Assembly: GCA_002434335.1 (NCBI GenBank)
Contig: DJJW01000043.1
Location: 37,255 to 53,367, forward strand
Reading direction: 5' to 3'
Origin: Lachnoclostridium sp. UBA6558
GTDB lineage: Bacteria > Bacillota > Clostridia > Lachnospirales > Lachnospiraceae
Length of the DNA stretch: 16,113 nt
Shown: positions 6,712 to 13,324 of the stretch, piece after piece
How the letters are laid out: each line of letters begins with the position of its first letter
Numbering within the stretch: position 1 is the first letter of the stretch
Program-made: the position numbers and the translations under genes
The notes under the pieces: model-generated
Seen by the model: the letters and a program-made list of their open reading frames with translations, nothing else
What the model was told of the DNA's origin: nothing
Database searches by the model: none

Positions 6712-7359
6712 TCAATAAACCTGACCTATATGATTTTTTTCATTGGTACTAGGTGTAGTTGAAGTAACATTTTCTATATATTCTTGCATTACATTACCAC
6801 TATTATAATGTCCTGTATAACCAAATGCATGCCCCATTTCATGGACAACTACTTTTTTCCAAGTGCTTTCAGTAAAGCTACTTGTTGCTGATGAATTAAC
6901 CAAATATAGATTAGTTGGACTAGAAATTTTATATATATACTTAGTTGAATTGTTATAATATCCATTAATTGCAAATGTTCCAGAATATAATGTTACTCCT
7001 GCAACATTTGCAGGTATGCCTATACTCGATGCATCACTGCTACTAATACCACCAATAGCTAAGTTTGCTTGTGATTGACTTGCAACAATATTTCTCGATA
7101 AACCAGTAGCACTATTCCAACTTGAGAATCCCAATGAAACGTATTCATTTATTTTTGTTGTGGAAAGTAAACTGTTTGTAACATTAGTACCAGTAAAAGT
7201 TTTAATTGTAGAAGTATCCCAATAGTATATATCACTTGAATCAGTATACCAATATGATAAATCAATACCTGTTGATGCACTTGCTTTACTTGGATTTAAA
7301 CTTACTAGTACAAGCATAAAAACTATTGTAAAACTTACTAACCTTTGTTTTAATTTCAT
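6712..7359 (-). CDS. Secreted metzincin-like zinc metalloprotease
   Basis: A 215-residue exported protease. A signal peptide (hydrophobic residues 8-21, cleavage likely after ASA, residue 28) precedes a compact catalytic domain. The zinc site reads HEMGHAFGYTGH (residues 173-184), with Glu174 as the catalytic base. NVM at 189-191 follows and fits the Met-turn of metzincins of the matrixin type. The third histidine is one residue later than the classical HExxHxxGxxH spacing. Upstream, FSSWNSATGLS matches the region where matrixins have their first conserved helix. The domain is small, with no propeptide or cysteine switch seen. The start follows AAGGAGGA. It is the first gene of a two-gene unit with 6110-6697. 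Its substrate is unknown. Confidence 0.87.
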   Translation of the reverse strand: MKLKQRLVSFTIVFMLVLVSLNPSKASASTGIDLSYWYTDSSDIYYWDTSTIKTFTGTNVTNSLLSTTKINEYVSLGFSSWNSATGLSRNIVASQSQANLAIGGISSSDASSIGIPANVAGVTLYSGTFAINGYYNNSTKYIYKISSPTNLYLVNSSATSSFTESTWKKVVVHEMGHAFGYTGHYNSGNVMQEYIENVTSTTPSTNEKNHIGQVY

Positions 7360-7411
7360 TTTTTCCTCCTTAATAATTACTTAGTAAAGGTATTAATATG
7401 GTAATAAATGT

Positions 7412-7440
7412 ATACTATCATAATAGTTATTGTTTGTCAA
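7412..7440 (-). promoter_or_regulatory. Promoter of the protease operon
   Basis: TTGACA (7435-7440), 17-base spacer ending in TGA (extended -10), and TAGTAT (7412-7417) on the minus strand. It lies about 50 bases upstream of the metalloprotease start. No clear terminator for the CDF gene was found between 7441 and 7526. Confidence 0.7.
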
Positions 7441-7526
7441 ATATTTTCACAATTTTTTTTAACAACAAATGGGCTGAGCAGTTAATAAAATATGAATTCA
7501 CTTGATCATTTATTTCTTATAATAAT

Positions 7527-8408
7527 TTAATTAGTATTTTCTGCTATATAGGGTTCAAGATGTACATTTACCTGTGCGCTCTGATTCATATGGAATCTAA
7601 TGGCATTTTCTATCTCATGTACCAGTTTGTGGGTCTCTAGTATATTCAGACAGGGTTCTACCAGTATATGCATATCAATATACAGATTCTCAATACTTCC
7701 CCTGCTTCTTATCTTGTGAGTGTCTTTCACTTCTTCAAAACTCATTACGATTTTTCTGATTTCCTCTGTATCCACCACTACTCTATCAAGAAGAATGTTA
7801 CAGTTATTCTTTCCTACTTCATAAGCACTATATAAGATAAAGCCGGATACAATAAGTGAAAGAATGGGATCAATGATATTTGGCAATCCAAGCTTTATAC
7901 CAATAGCGGTAAATAATACACCAAGTGAGATATAAATGTCACTTCTGGTATGGATAGAATCTGAAATGAGAATCAAGCTGCCAAGTTTCCTGCCTTCTCT
8001 ATATTCACCCATTGACACGAAAAAATTGATCACCAAGGTAAGAAATAATACCAGAAGGCCAAGAAGGGAAATCTCAGGCTTGATAGGATTTCTTAATACC
8101 TGTATAGCATTTATAAGAACTCTTAAACCAACCCAAAAGAGCATAACTGCAATAAATAGTCCGGAGAGAGTCTCATATTTGTTATGACCATAAGGATGCT
8201 CTCTGTCTTCTGGTTTCGCTGCCATACCTGTTCCGATGAGCCCTACAATATTGGACATACCATCAGATAGCGAATGAAGTCCATCCGCTGTCACGCTTGT
8301 GCTTCTTGAAATTGCACCTAACAGAATCTTAAGCAGCGCAACCAGCCAGTTTATCAGGAGTATAAGAAGAAGGCATCTTTGAACCCTTTTAAACTTATTC
8401 TTTTCCAT
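7527..8408 (-). CDS. Cation diffusion facilitator (metal efflux) transporter
   Basis: Membrane antiporter of 293 aa that exports divalent metal ions against protons. It has about six transmembrane segments and a cytoplasmic C-terminal domain (from about residue 205). The transport site comes from HSLSD in the second segment (His45, Asp49) and HTRSD in the fifth (His152, Asp156), an HD-HD set. This is characteristic of Zn/Co/Ni-type CDF proteins rather than the Asp-rich manganese type. HPYGHNKYE after the second segment is the usual family signature. The start has GAGAGGAA upstream. The leader carries a likely Ni/Co riboswitch and terminator (8444-8562), which points to cobalt or nickel detoxification (czcD-like). 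It is downstream of argS on the same strand, apparently under separate control. Confidence 0.92.
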   Translation of the reverse strand: MEKNKFKRVQRCLLLILLINWLVALLKILLGAISRSTSVTADGLHSLSDGMSNIVGLIGTGMAAKPEDREHPYGHNKYETLSGLFIAVMLFWVGLRVLINAIQVLRNPIKPEISLLGLLVLFLTLVINFFVSMGEYREGRKLGSLILISDSIHTRSDIYISLGVLFTAIGIKLGLPNIIDPILSLIVSGFILYSAYEVGKNNCNILLDRVVVDTEEIRKIVMSFEEVKDTHKIRSRGSIENLYIDMHILVEPCLNILETHKLVHEIENAIRFHMNQSAQVNVHLEPYIAENTN

Positions 8409-8443
8409 AAACTATTCCTCTCTGATTATTATGTATAGGGTAG

Positions 8444-8485
8444 AAAAAATCCATGGGAACAATTATATAAAATTGTCCCATGGAT
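8444..8485 (-). terminator. Regulatory intrinsic terminator before the CDF gene
   Basis: On the minus strand ATCCATGGGACAATT (8485-8471) pairs with AATTGTTCCCATGGAT (8464-8449), with one bulge and a six-base loop. Six T follow (8449-8444). It lies 36 bases before the CDF start codon, so it must be bypassed for expression. Its left arm contains the CCAT and GGGACA segments of the aptamer described separately, which makes the two structures exclusive. Confidence 0.88.
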
Positions 8486-8562
8486 AAATTTCCACTGTCT
8501 CTAATTGGAGACCCGACCACATGTATAGAAATACACTGTCTGTTCATATATAGATTTATATA
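8462..8562 (-). promoter_or_regulatory. Probable NiCo (czcD) riboswitch
   Basis: Read in transcript order: CAGACAG (8542-8536); hairpin TGTAT-TTCT-ATACA (8535-8522); TGTGGTCGGG (8521-8512); hairpin TCTC-CAATTA-GAGA; CACAG-like CAGTGG; hairpin GTGG/CCAT (8495-8480); then GGGACA (8479-8474). The order of conserved pieces (CAGnCA, CGGG, ACAG, GGGACA, each flanked by a helix) is what I know of the NiCo riboswitch four-way junction. AT-rich arms 8545-8562 and about 8462-8471 can close the outer stem. The gene controlled is a CDF exporter, as expected. Metal binding would hold the last helix and GGGACA away from the terminator, so it should be an ON switch. No clear promoter was identified upstream. 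The stretch 8563-8661 is AT-rich with a palindrome ATATATTAATATAT. Confidence 0.72.
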
Positions 8563-8661
8563 GGTAAACCCAAATAGGGAGGCGAAAGCTTGAGCTATAT
8601 GATACATATATATTAATATATGAACCGGAGATTGATGTGTTATTATTTTTTTATTTTTTTA

Positions 8662-10356
8662 TTACATCTCTTCCGGACACTCTATGCCCAGTAATGACAT
8701 AGCTTCGCCTATTAACTTCTGAACTCCGTATACAAGCAGTAACCGGGCCTTTTTTATATTATTGTCTGATTGATTAATAGGACATTTATGATAAAATTTA
8801 TTAAAATCCTGTGCCAGATTAAGTACATACCGGGCTATCATACTAGGTTCATAATTCTCTGCTGCTTTTAAGATTGTATCCGTATAATTACTAAATCCTT
8901 TGATCAGTTGATAGCTGTGTTCCTCTGACAGTACATTAAAATCAATATTTAAATCAGCTGTATAATCCTTATTTTTTCGCAAGATACTCTTAGCCCTTGC
9001 ATAGGTGTATTGAATATATGGTCCTGAAGCACCTTCAAAGCTTAATACTTCCTCCCATTTAAAATCTATATTTTTAATTCTTTGTGTAAATAAATCATGA
9101 AATATAATTGCACCAATTCCTACCTGTTCAGCAGTTTTTACTTTATCCGGCAAAACTGGATTCTTAATTTCAATTGCTTTTTTGGCTCGCGCTATCGATT
9201 CTAACAGAAGCTCTCTAGCATATATAATGTTGCCAGAACGTGTTGATAATTTCTCTCCTGACATGCTGACTAAACCATAGGGGACATGTACTAGGGACTT
9301 ACTCCAGGAATACCCCAGCTTATCCAATACCTTGAATACCTGATTGAAATGCAGCACCTGCTCTGCTCCTGTAACATAGATGCATTTAGAGAAACCGTAG
9401 GCAGCTTTTCTGTAGATTGCGGCAGCTATATCCCTGGTGGGATAGATAGAACTCCCGTCTTTCTTAGCGATGAGACAAGGTGGCAGCTGTTCGGAGCTTA
9501 AATCTACTATCTGTGCACCATCACTTAAGGTCAACAGATTTTTTTCATTTAACTGTTTTAGAACTAGAGGAATCATATCTTGATAAAAGCTTTCTCCGGT
9601 ATAATAATCAAATTCGACCTTCAGCAGGTTATAAATGTATTTAAATTCTATCATACTGATATCCATGAACCATTTCCAGATGTCCAAAGCTTCCTCATCC
9701 TTTAGTTCCATCTTAACAAACCAATTTCTTGCTTCCTTAATTAAGGCAGGCTCTTTTTTTGCCTCTTTAAGAAATTCCACATATATACGAAGTAATTCAT
9801 CAATACCCTCTTCCTGTATTTTTTCTTTACTGCTCCACTTCTGATAAGCGACTATTAGTTTACCGAATTGTGTACCCCAATCTCCCAGATGATTAATTCG
9901 AACAACCTTGTATCCTAATTTTTGATAGATTTTCGATAAAGAGTTGCCAATAATGGTAGTTCTTAGATGGCCTATATGGAACTTCTTTGCAATATTGGGA
10001 GAGGAGTAATCAAGACAGATAGTTTTTCCCTGCCCGATATCCTGTGATAAGAGTGTATCATTCTTTATCTGTTCCAGCACCTGTTCAATAAAATATTTCT
10101 TATCTACGTAGATATTTAAATACCCTTTTACTGCTTCCACTTTCTGAAATCTCCTATCATGCTGACTGTCTAACTTTTCCTTTAAAGCTTCTGCAATTTT
10201 TACAGGGCTTTTATGGAGCTGTTTTGCTAGTGAGAAACATGGAAATGCATAATCGCCAAGATTAAAATCCGGTGGTACCTCAAGAAGTGATAGTATAGTA
10301 GTTTCTGTTATTTCCGGTATGCATGCTGCAATGTGTTTGCTGATAATTTTTTGCAT
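8662..10356 (-). CDS. argS: Arginyl-tRNA synthetase
   Basis: Class I synthetase that charges tRNA-Arg in the cytoplasm (564 aa, normal length). The N-terminal Add-1 domain (LEVPPDFNLGDYAFPCFSLA, near residues 25-44) is specific to ArgRS. The ATP site has HIGH at residues 127-130 (SSPNIAKKFHIGHLRTT). The second signature is the ArgRS-type variant MSGEKLSTRSG (365-375) instead of a plain KMSKS. The DALR anticodon-binding domain (about residues 445-564) starts near FEGASGPYIQYTYARA. The start has GGAGGAG upstream. The leader of about 230 bases contains an arginine-rich leader peptide and an attenuator rather than a T-box. No terminator is obvious behind it, so some read-through towards the CDF leader is possible. 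Confidence 0.96.
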   Translation of the reverse strand: MQKIISKHIAACIPEITETTILSLLEVPPDFNLGDYAFPCFSLAKQLHKSPVKIAEALKEKLDSQHDRRFQKVEAVKGYLNIYVDKKYFIEQVLEQIKNDTLLSQDIGQGKTICLDYSSPNIAKKFHIGHLRTTIIGNSLSKIYQKLGYKVVRINHLGDWGTQFGKLIVAYQKWSSKEKIQEEGIDELLRIYVEFLKEAKKEPALIKEARNWFVKMELKDEEALDIWKWFMDISMIEFKYIYNLLKVEFDYYTGESFYQDMIPLVLKQLNEKNLLTLSDGAQIVDLSSEQLPPCLIAKKDGSSIYPTRDIAAAIYRKAAYGFSKCIYVTGAEQVLHFNQVFKVLDKLGYSWSKSLVHVPYGLVSMSGEKLSTRSGNIIYARELLLESIARAKKAIEIKNPVLPDKVKTAEQVGIGAIIFHDLFTQRIKNIDFKWEEVLSFEGASGPYIQYTYARAKSILRKNKDYTADLNIDFNVLSEEHSYQLIKGFSNYTDTILKAAENYEPSMIARYVLNLAQDFNKFYHKCPINQSDNNIKKARLLLVYGVQKLIGEAMSLLGIECPEEM

Positions 10357-10378
10357 GGTTAATCTCCTCCTTCGAAAT

Positions 10379-10422
10379 AAAAAAACCGCAATAGACCGGG
10401 ACTAAACCCTTCTACTACGGTT
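10379..10422 (-). terminator. Attenuator terminator in the argS leader
   Basis: On the minus strand AACCGTAGTAGA (10422-10411) pairs with TCTATTGCGGTT (10395-10384) over 12 bases including G-U pairs. The stem encloses a 15-base loop and is followed by a run of seven T (10385-10379). It ends only about 20 bases before the argS start codon, so it must act as a conditional terminator. Confidence 0.88.
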
Positions 10423-10530
10423 CAAGTTTCTGAAATATGACTTCTACTTCATCAAACCGCATAGATACAAGACAAGTACTCCTGTAACTATGCCTATAGA
10501 GCACATAATCACACGAGCAGGTATCTATAT
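10423..10530 (-). promoter_or_regulatory. Alternative leader hairpins and antiterminator of argS
   Basis: Several exclusive pairings can be drawn in transcript order. ATAGATAC (10528-10521, inside the Arg codons) pairs with GTATCTAT (10468-10461). TATAGA (10529-10524) pairs with TCTATA (10500-10495). GCATAG (10493-10488) pairs with CTATGC (10464-10459). TGCGGTT (10461-10455) pairs with AACCGTA (10422-10416), the left arm of the terminator. The heptamer TGCGGTT recurs at 10390-10384 as the right arm of that terminator, so the two copies compete for one partner. Which structure wins should depend on ribosome position on the leader peptide. Confidence 0.65.
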
Positions 10531-10565
10531 CTGCGTCTGATTTGATTGGTAAAGTAATGATTCAT
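10509..10565 (-). CDS. Arginine-rich leader peptide of argS
   Basis: An 18-codon frame, MNHYFTNQIRRRYRYLLV, ending in TGA. It has a ribosome-binding site AAAGGAA (10574-10580) eight bases upstream of ATG 10565, and it starts about 20 bases after the predicted transcription start. Four of codons 10-14 are arginine (AGA, CGC, AGA, TAT, AGA), the sort of clustering seen in leader peptides that sense charged tRNA. The codons overlap the first strand of the leader hairpins, and argS follows after a terminator. Scarcity of Arg-tRNA would stall ribosomes here and favour antitermination. It is too short for gene finders. The role is inferred from architecture. Confidence 0.68.
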   Translation of the reverse strand: MNHYFTNQIRRRYRYLLV

Positions 10566-10591
10566 AATTTCAGTTCCTTTCATTTTTTGTT

Positions 10592-10620
10592 ATGTTAACA
10601 TTTGGGAGTTGAATTGTCAA
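10592..10620 (-). promoter_or_regulatory. Promoter of argS
   Basis: TTGACA (10615-10620), 17-base spacer and TAACAT (10592-10597) on the minus strand, placing the transcript start near 10585. The -35 box lies only 14 bases beyond the stop of the flavodoxin remnant. Confidence 0.75.
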
Positions 10621-10633
10621 ATAATTTCTTATA

Positions 10634-11041
10634 TTAGAGAACTCTGTTTACAATCTCAAGTGTATTTTTTGTAAGTTGTTTTAAGTCAGCTTCACCTATC
10701 TTGTAGGAGGAGGTTTCTTTTCTGGTATCCTGAGAACTTACCGGTAATAATTCTGATAAATGTTGATCCAGAAGTATTCCAGGCTGATTTCCTGTTCTTT
10801 TTAAGAGCTCTTGCGCCAGCTTCGGATTTCCACCATCTGCTCCTCCGCTTATAGAAATAAAACCATAGGGTTTAGGATTGCGTTTTAGATTATTTAGATA
10901 TGCCCGCAGTGGTGAAGCTGTCTGCCCTATCCAGACTGGCCCGAAAAAAAGTACAAAATCATATTCTCCTGTTATAGCTGAAAGCGGATCTACTTTAGGA
11001 AATCTACTGTATCCAGACCATTTTCTTCTCGATATACCTGC
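10634..11041 (-). pseudogene. Flavodoxin-like protein, N-terminus deleted
   Basis: An open frame without a start codon. From about position 10999 it reads PKVDPLSAITGEYDFVLFFG, then PVWIGQTASPLRAYLNN, YGFISISGGADGGNPKLAQE, and ends TLEIVNRVL. This is the C-terminal two thirds (about 120 aa) of a flavodoxin-fold protein, including the PxW loop and the GG loop that hold FMN. The usual N-terminal 50-60 residues with the phosphate-binding loop are absent. The recognisable part begins exactly where the TetR gene loses its own C-terminus, and the frame runs back over the last TetR codons. The simplest reading is one deletion that fused two adjacent genes out of frame. It is not in the usual gene catalogue because no start exists. 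Confidence 0.75.
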
Positions 11042-11370
11042 TCAAGTTTTTCAAAAACACTTCTGTTATACCATTCTTTTAAAATTGGATTCGTTCGTAT
11101 CCCCTCTGTATTGAGTTTCAGCATCTGTTTTACTACAATCATTGGATTTTGATTCAGATCCAGTGACTGAAGACAAGATTTCTTAAGTTTCGCGTTTTCC
11201 TCCAGGAAGATATCCATAAACAGTTTTTCTTTGGAGGAATAATAATTATAAAAAGTCCCAACTGCCATTCCGGCTTTTTTTGTTATTACCGATATATTTG
11301 TATCTTTAAAGCCATTTGAGCAGAATAATTCTTTTGCGCGGTTAAAAATCAATGTTTTTTTATCTTCCAC
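10990..11370 (-). pseudogene. TetR-family regulator, C-terminally truncated
   Basis: The N-terminal TetR helix-turn-helix is complete (IFNRAKELFCSNGFKDTNIS, then KKAGMAVGTFYNYYSSKEKL). The ligand domain stops abruptly at GLDTVDFLK after about 126 residues, whereas the family runs to about 185-200. The sequence then turns into a flavodoxin-like gene in another frame. A GTG at 11370 sits seven bases after a strong GGAGG and gives the normal N-terminus (VEDKKTL), so it is chosen. An ATG at 11418 would add 16 residues. DNA binding may survive, but dimerisation is probably impaired. TetR-flavodoxin or NADPH-quinone-reductase pairs are common, so the lost regulator-target pair fits. Confidence 0.75.
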
Positions 11371-11393
11371 TGGTGTACCTCCATAAACGTCTG

Positions 11394-11423
11394 AATGAAT
11401 GATTTTTATTTTATTCATTCATT
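11394..11423. promoter_or_regulatory. Inverted repeat, candidate TetR operator
   Basis: AATGAATGA (11394-11402) and TCATTCATT (11415-11423) form a perfect nine-base inverted repeat with 12 bases between. It lies just upstream of the TetR start codon. TGAATGAAT-type half-sites are common for TetR regulators of this subgroup. A TTGACA (11447-11452) lies upstream, but its -10 partner is unclear. Confidence 0.5.
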
Positions 11424-11511
11424 ATGATCCCCCTGGATATAAATAATGTCAAGAAATAGGGTTGAAATCCTGTGATATGTACTTTGATATTAAAATACAA
11501 GTTACCAAGAA

Positions 11512-11540
11512 TTGATTTATTTTGCATATTCTGATATTAT
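11512..11540 (+). promoter_or_regulatory. Promoter of the diguanylate cyclase gene
   Basis: TTGATT (11512-11517), 17-base spacer ending in TGA (extended -10) and TATTAT (11535-11540). It gives a short leader of about 55 bases before the preferred ATG. No c-di-GMP riboswitch was recognised. Confidence 0.6.
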
Positions 11541-11600
11541 TATGACAAAAAAGTAGTACGAATTGTTATCAAAAAGATGACAGCTAGCATAAGGAGTATT

Positions 11601-12746
11601 ATGGATAAAACGCATATCAGTGAAATGGAAAAAGAAATACAGATAGAATATAACCGCATTGACAATAAGTGGCTGGAACTTCATTTTAAGACTTCCGTTG
11701 GATTATTTATTTTTTCCTTTTTCGTAGAATTAGCTTTGGGATACATTATGTGTAATTCCGAATATCTAAACACTACCGTTCCGATATTTATAGTTAAATT
11801 CATCCTTGTTCCCTTTACCGTTAATTTTATTTGTATCCTGGTTAATTTTATTGTAATACGTTCAAAGACGATTTCTCAAGTACATAAGGTTTATATCATT
11901 TCTTTATTATTTGTAGTAATATGTTTTGTGTTGTTTACTGTACATGTAGCTTTTTCAGCACTGTATTTTATCTTTGCCCTTCCTATTATGCTAACAATTA
12001 TTTATGCTGATTATCGGCTTACCGTTATAACTTCTGCTTTGAGCATGGTTTGTATGGTTACATCGGAATTATTTATTACATGGGATTTGGACAAAGTTAA
12101 TATCTTTGAAGATTCTATCAGATTAGTCGATTTTCTAATTTCTTTATTTATACTGCTTGCCTTTTCTACTGTAAGTATGGTTGTCATTCGCTTTGAGCGA
12201 GAGAAAAATGCTGCCAGTATTCAAAAAGAACTGGAAAGGCAGCAGCTGCAGAAAAAACTGCAGATGGATGAACTGACCGGTATTTATAACCGAAGAGCTT
12301 TACATGATACCATTAAAGATATGGATACTGAAACTTCTGATAATAACTGTATTTTTGTAATGCTTGATATCGATAATTTTAAGACCTTAAACGATTCCTT
12401 CGGACATATATTCGGTGATGAATGCCTTAAACAGATGGGGCGTATTTTAAAGAAAAACTGTACAGACGCAATTCCTTTTCGATATGGCGGTGATGAATTC
12501 TGTATTTTGTTTCCGAACGCTTCTGTAGAAGATACCGTTAAGACCTGTGAAAAGATAAGCGCAGACCTTCAGTCAGTAAGTTTTGAAAATATGGAAAATA
12601 TTAAACTGACAGCCAGTATCGGGATCTCTGGTTTTTATAAGCACATGGATTCGGCAAGGCTTATCGTTAATGCAGACCATGCATTATATGCAGCTAAGAC
12701 AATAAAGAATACCATACATATCTATAATGAAGCTGATAAATGCTGA
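11601..12746 (+). CDS. Membrane-bound diguanylate cyclase (GGDEF)
   Basis: Makes c-di-GMP from two GTP. Using the preferred start (ATG 11601, AAGGAG four bases upstream; an ATG at 11577 with a poor site would add eight residues) it has 381 aa. The first 200 residues hold about six transmembrane helices that probably form a sensor. A short coiled-coil linker (REKNAASIQKELERQQLQKK) leads to the GGDEF domain starting at DELTGIYNRR. The metal/GTP residues are visible in MLDIDNFKTLNDSFGH and in the intact active-site loop RYGGDEF. The inhibitory RxxD site expected five residues before GGDEF reads NCTD, so product inhibition is probably lost. Single gene, plus strand, between two minus-strand groups. 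The input signal is unknown. Confidence 0.92.
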   Translation: MDKTHISEMEKEIQIEYNRIDNKWLELHFKTSVGLFIFSFFVELALGYIMCNSEYLNTTVPIFIVKFILVPFTVNFICILVNFIVIRSKTISQVHKVYIISLLFVVICFVLFTVHVAFSALYFIFALPIMLTIIYADYRLTVITSALSMVCMVTSELFITWDLDKVNIFEDSIRLVDFLISLFILLAFSTVSMVVIRFEREKNAASIQKELERQQLQKKLQMDELTGIYNRRALHDTIKDMDTETSDNNCIFVMLDIDNFKTLNDSFGHIFGDECLKQMGRILKKNCTDAIPFRYGGDEFCILFPNASVEDTVKTCEKISADLQSVSFENMENIKLTASIGISGFYKHMDSARLIVNADHALYAAKTIKNTIHIYNEADKC

Positions 12747-12804
12747 TTATAAACCTGTAAGATAATAGTATGCTTTCCAGCAAAATGATTTATAAAGATG
12801 ATAA

Positions 12805-12845
12805 AAGGGGCTAGTTTTTTAAACAATAGCTGTAGGAAGCCCCTT
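12805..12845 (-). terminator. Hairpin between converging genes
   Basis: AAGGGGCT (12805-12812) and AGCCCCTT (12838-12845) pair perfectly, with a 25-base loop. On the minus strand a short TTTT follows, so it may end the pyrophosphatase-like gene. The large loop and short T run make it a moderate candidate only. No other feature was seen between 12747 and 12804. Confidence 0.45.
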
Positions 12846-12887
12846 AATAGTAATATCGATATTTTATTAACGGTTTAGAGTGAGGGC

Positions 12888-13235
12888 TTATCTTCGTATC
12901 ATAATACCTTTCATATACTTGGAGGAATTATGTGTCTGATAAATTATTTCTTTTTCTTCCTCATTGCAGCCTATAAGTATCTTGATTTCTGAATCTCTTT
13001 TCATTAAATCAACCGTACATATTATAGCATCTATATGTTCTCCTGGGTCACTTCCACGCCAGACATCTACTTCGTTGCCATCCATAGAAGAAGTTCCTTG
13101 TAAAAAGCCGTAATCCACCTTATACAACAAGTCAGGGTACTTTGGATGAATGGTCCCCTTGGGCCGATCTATTATTATTTCTGATTGTTCTACTAAGCTG
13201 TCTAAGGCTGCCCAAAACTCCTCATTATATACCAT
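12888..13235 (-). CDS. Divergent family I inorganic pyrophosphatase-like protein
   Basis: A small protein of 115 aa. IIIDRPKGTIHPKYP aligns with the IEIPKGS..KYE block of soluble pyrophosphatase. KVDYGFLQGT matches the YGFIPNT block, and MDGNEVDVW matches DGDPLDV, the metal-binding centre. Here the middle Asp of the centre is Asn, and the later DxxxxD metal ligands are not evident. The protein is much shorter than the normal 170-180 aa. Catalysis may be weak or the substrate different. The start at 13235 follows AAAGGAG. An ATG at 13268 would add 11 residues with a poorer site. It follows the phosphotransferase gene by about 90 bases on the same strand and may share its transcript. Confidence 0.7.
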   Translation of the reverse strand: MVYNEEFWAALDSLVEQSEIIIDRPKGTIHPKYPDLLYKVDYGFLQGTSSMDGNEVDVWRGSDPGEHIDAIICTVDLMKRDSEIKILIGCNEEEKEIIYQTHNSSKYMKGIMIRR

Positions 13236-13324
13236 TTTGACTCCTTTCGAAAATATCAAATATTTCATTTTTATTCCTAAATCCCTAGTCTAAAAACGCA
13301 TAATTATTTGACTATTATTGGCCA

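Noticed and set aside
8395..8607. 70-codon minus-strand frame between argS and the CDF gene
   Set aside because: It runs through the riboswitch and terminator hairpins and has no ribosome-binding site or recognisable protein.
8600..8660. AT-rich repeats and palindrome after argS as an origin or attachment site
   Set aside because: Only simple AT tracts and one ATATATTAATATAT palindrome are present; there are no iterons, DnaA boxes or integrase gene.
10379..10585. T-box riboswitch in the argS leader
   Set aside because: No AGGGUGGNACCGCG-type T-box sequence and no recognisable specifier stem were found; the leader peptide model explains the terminator better.
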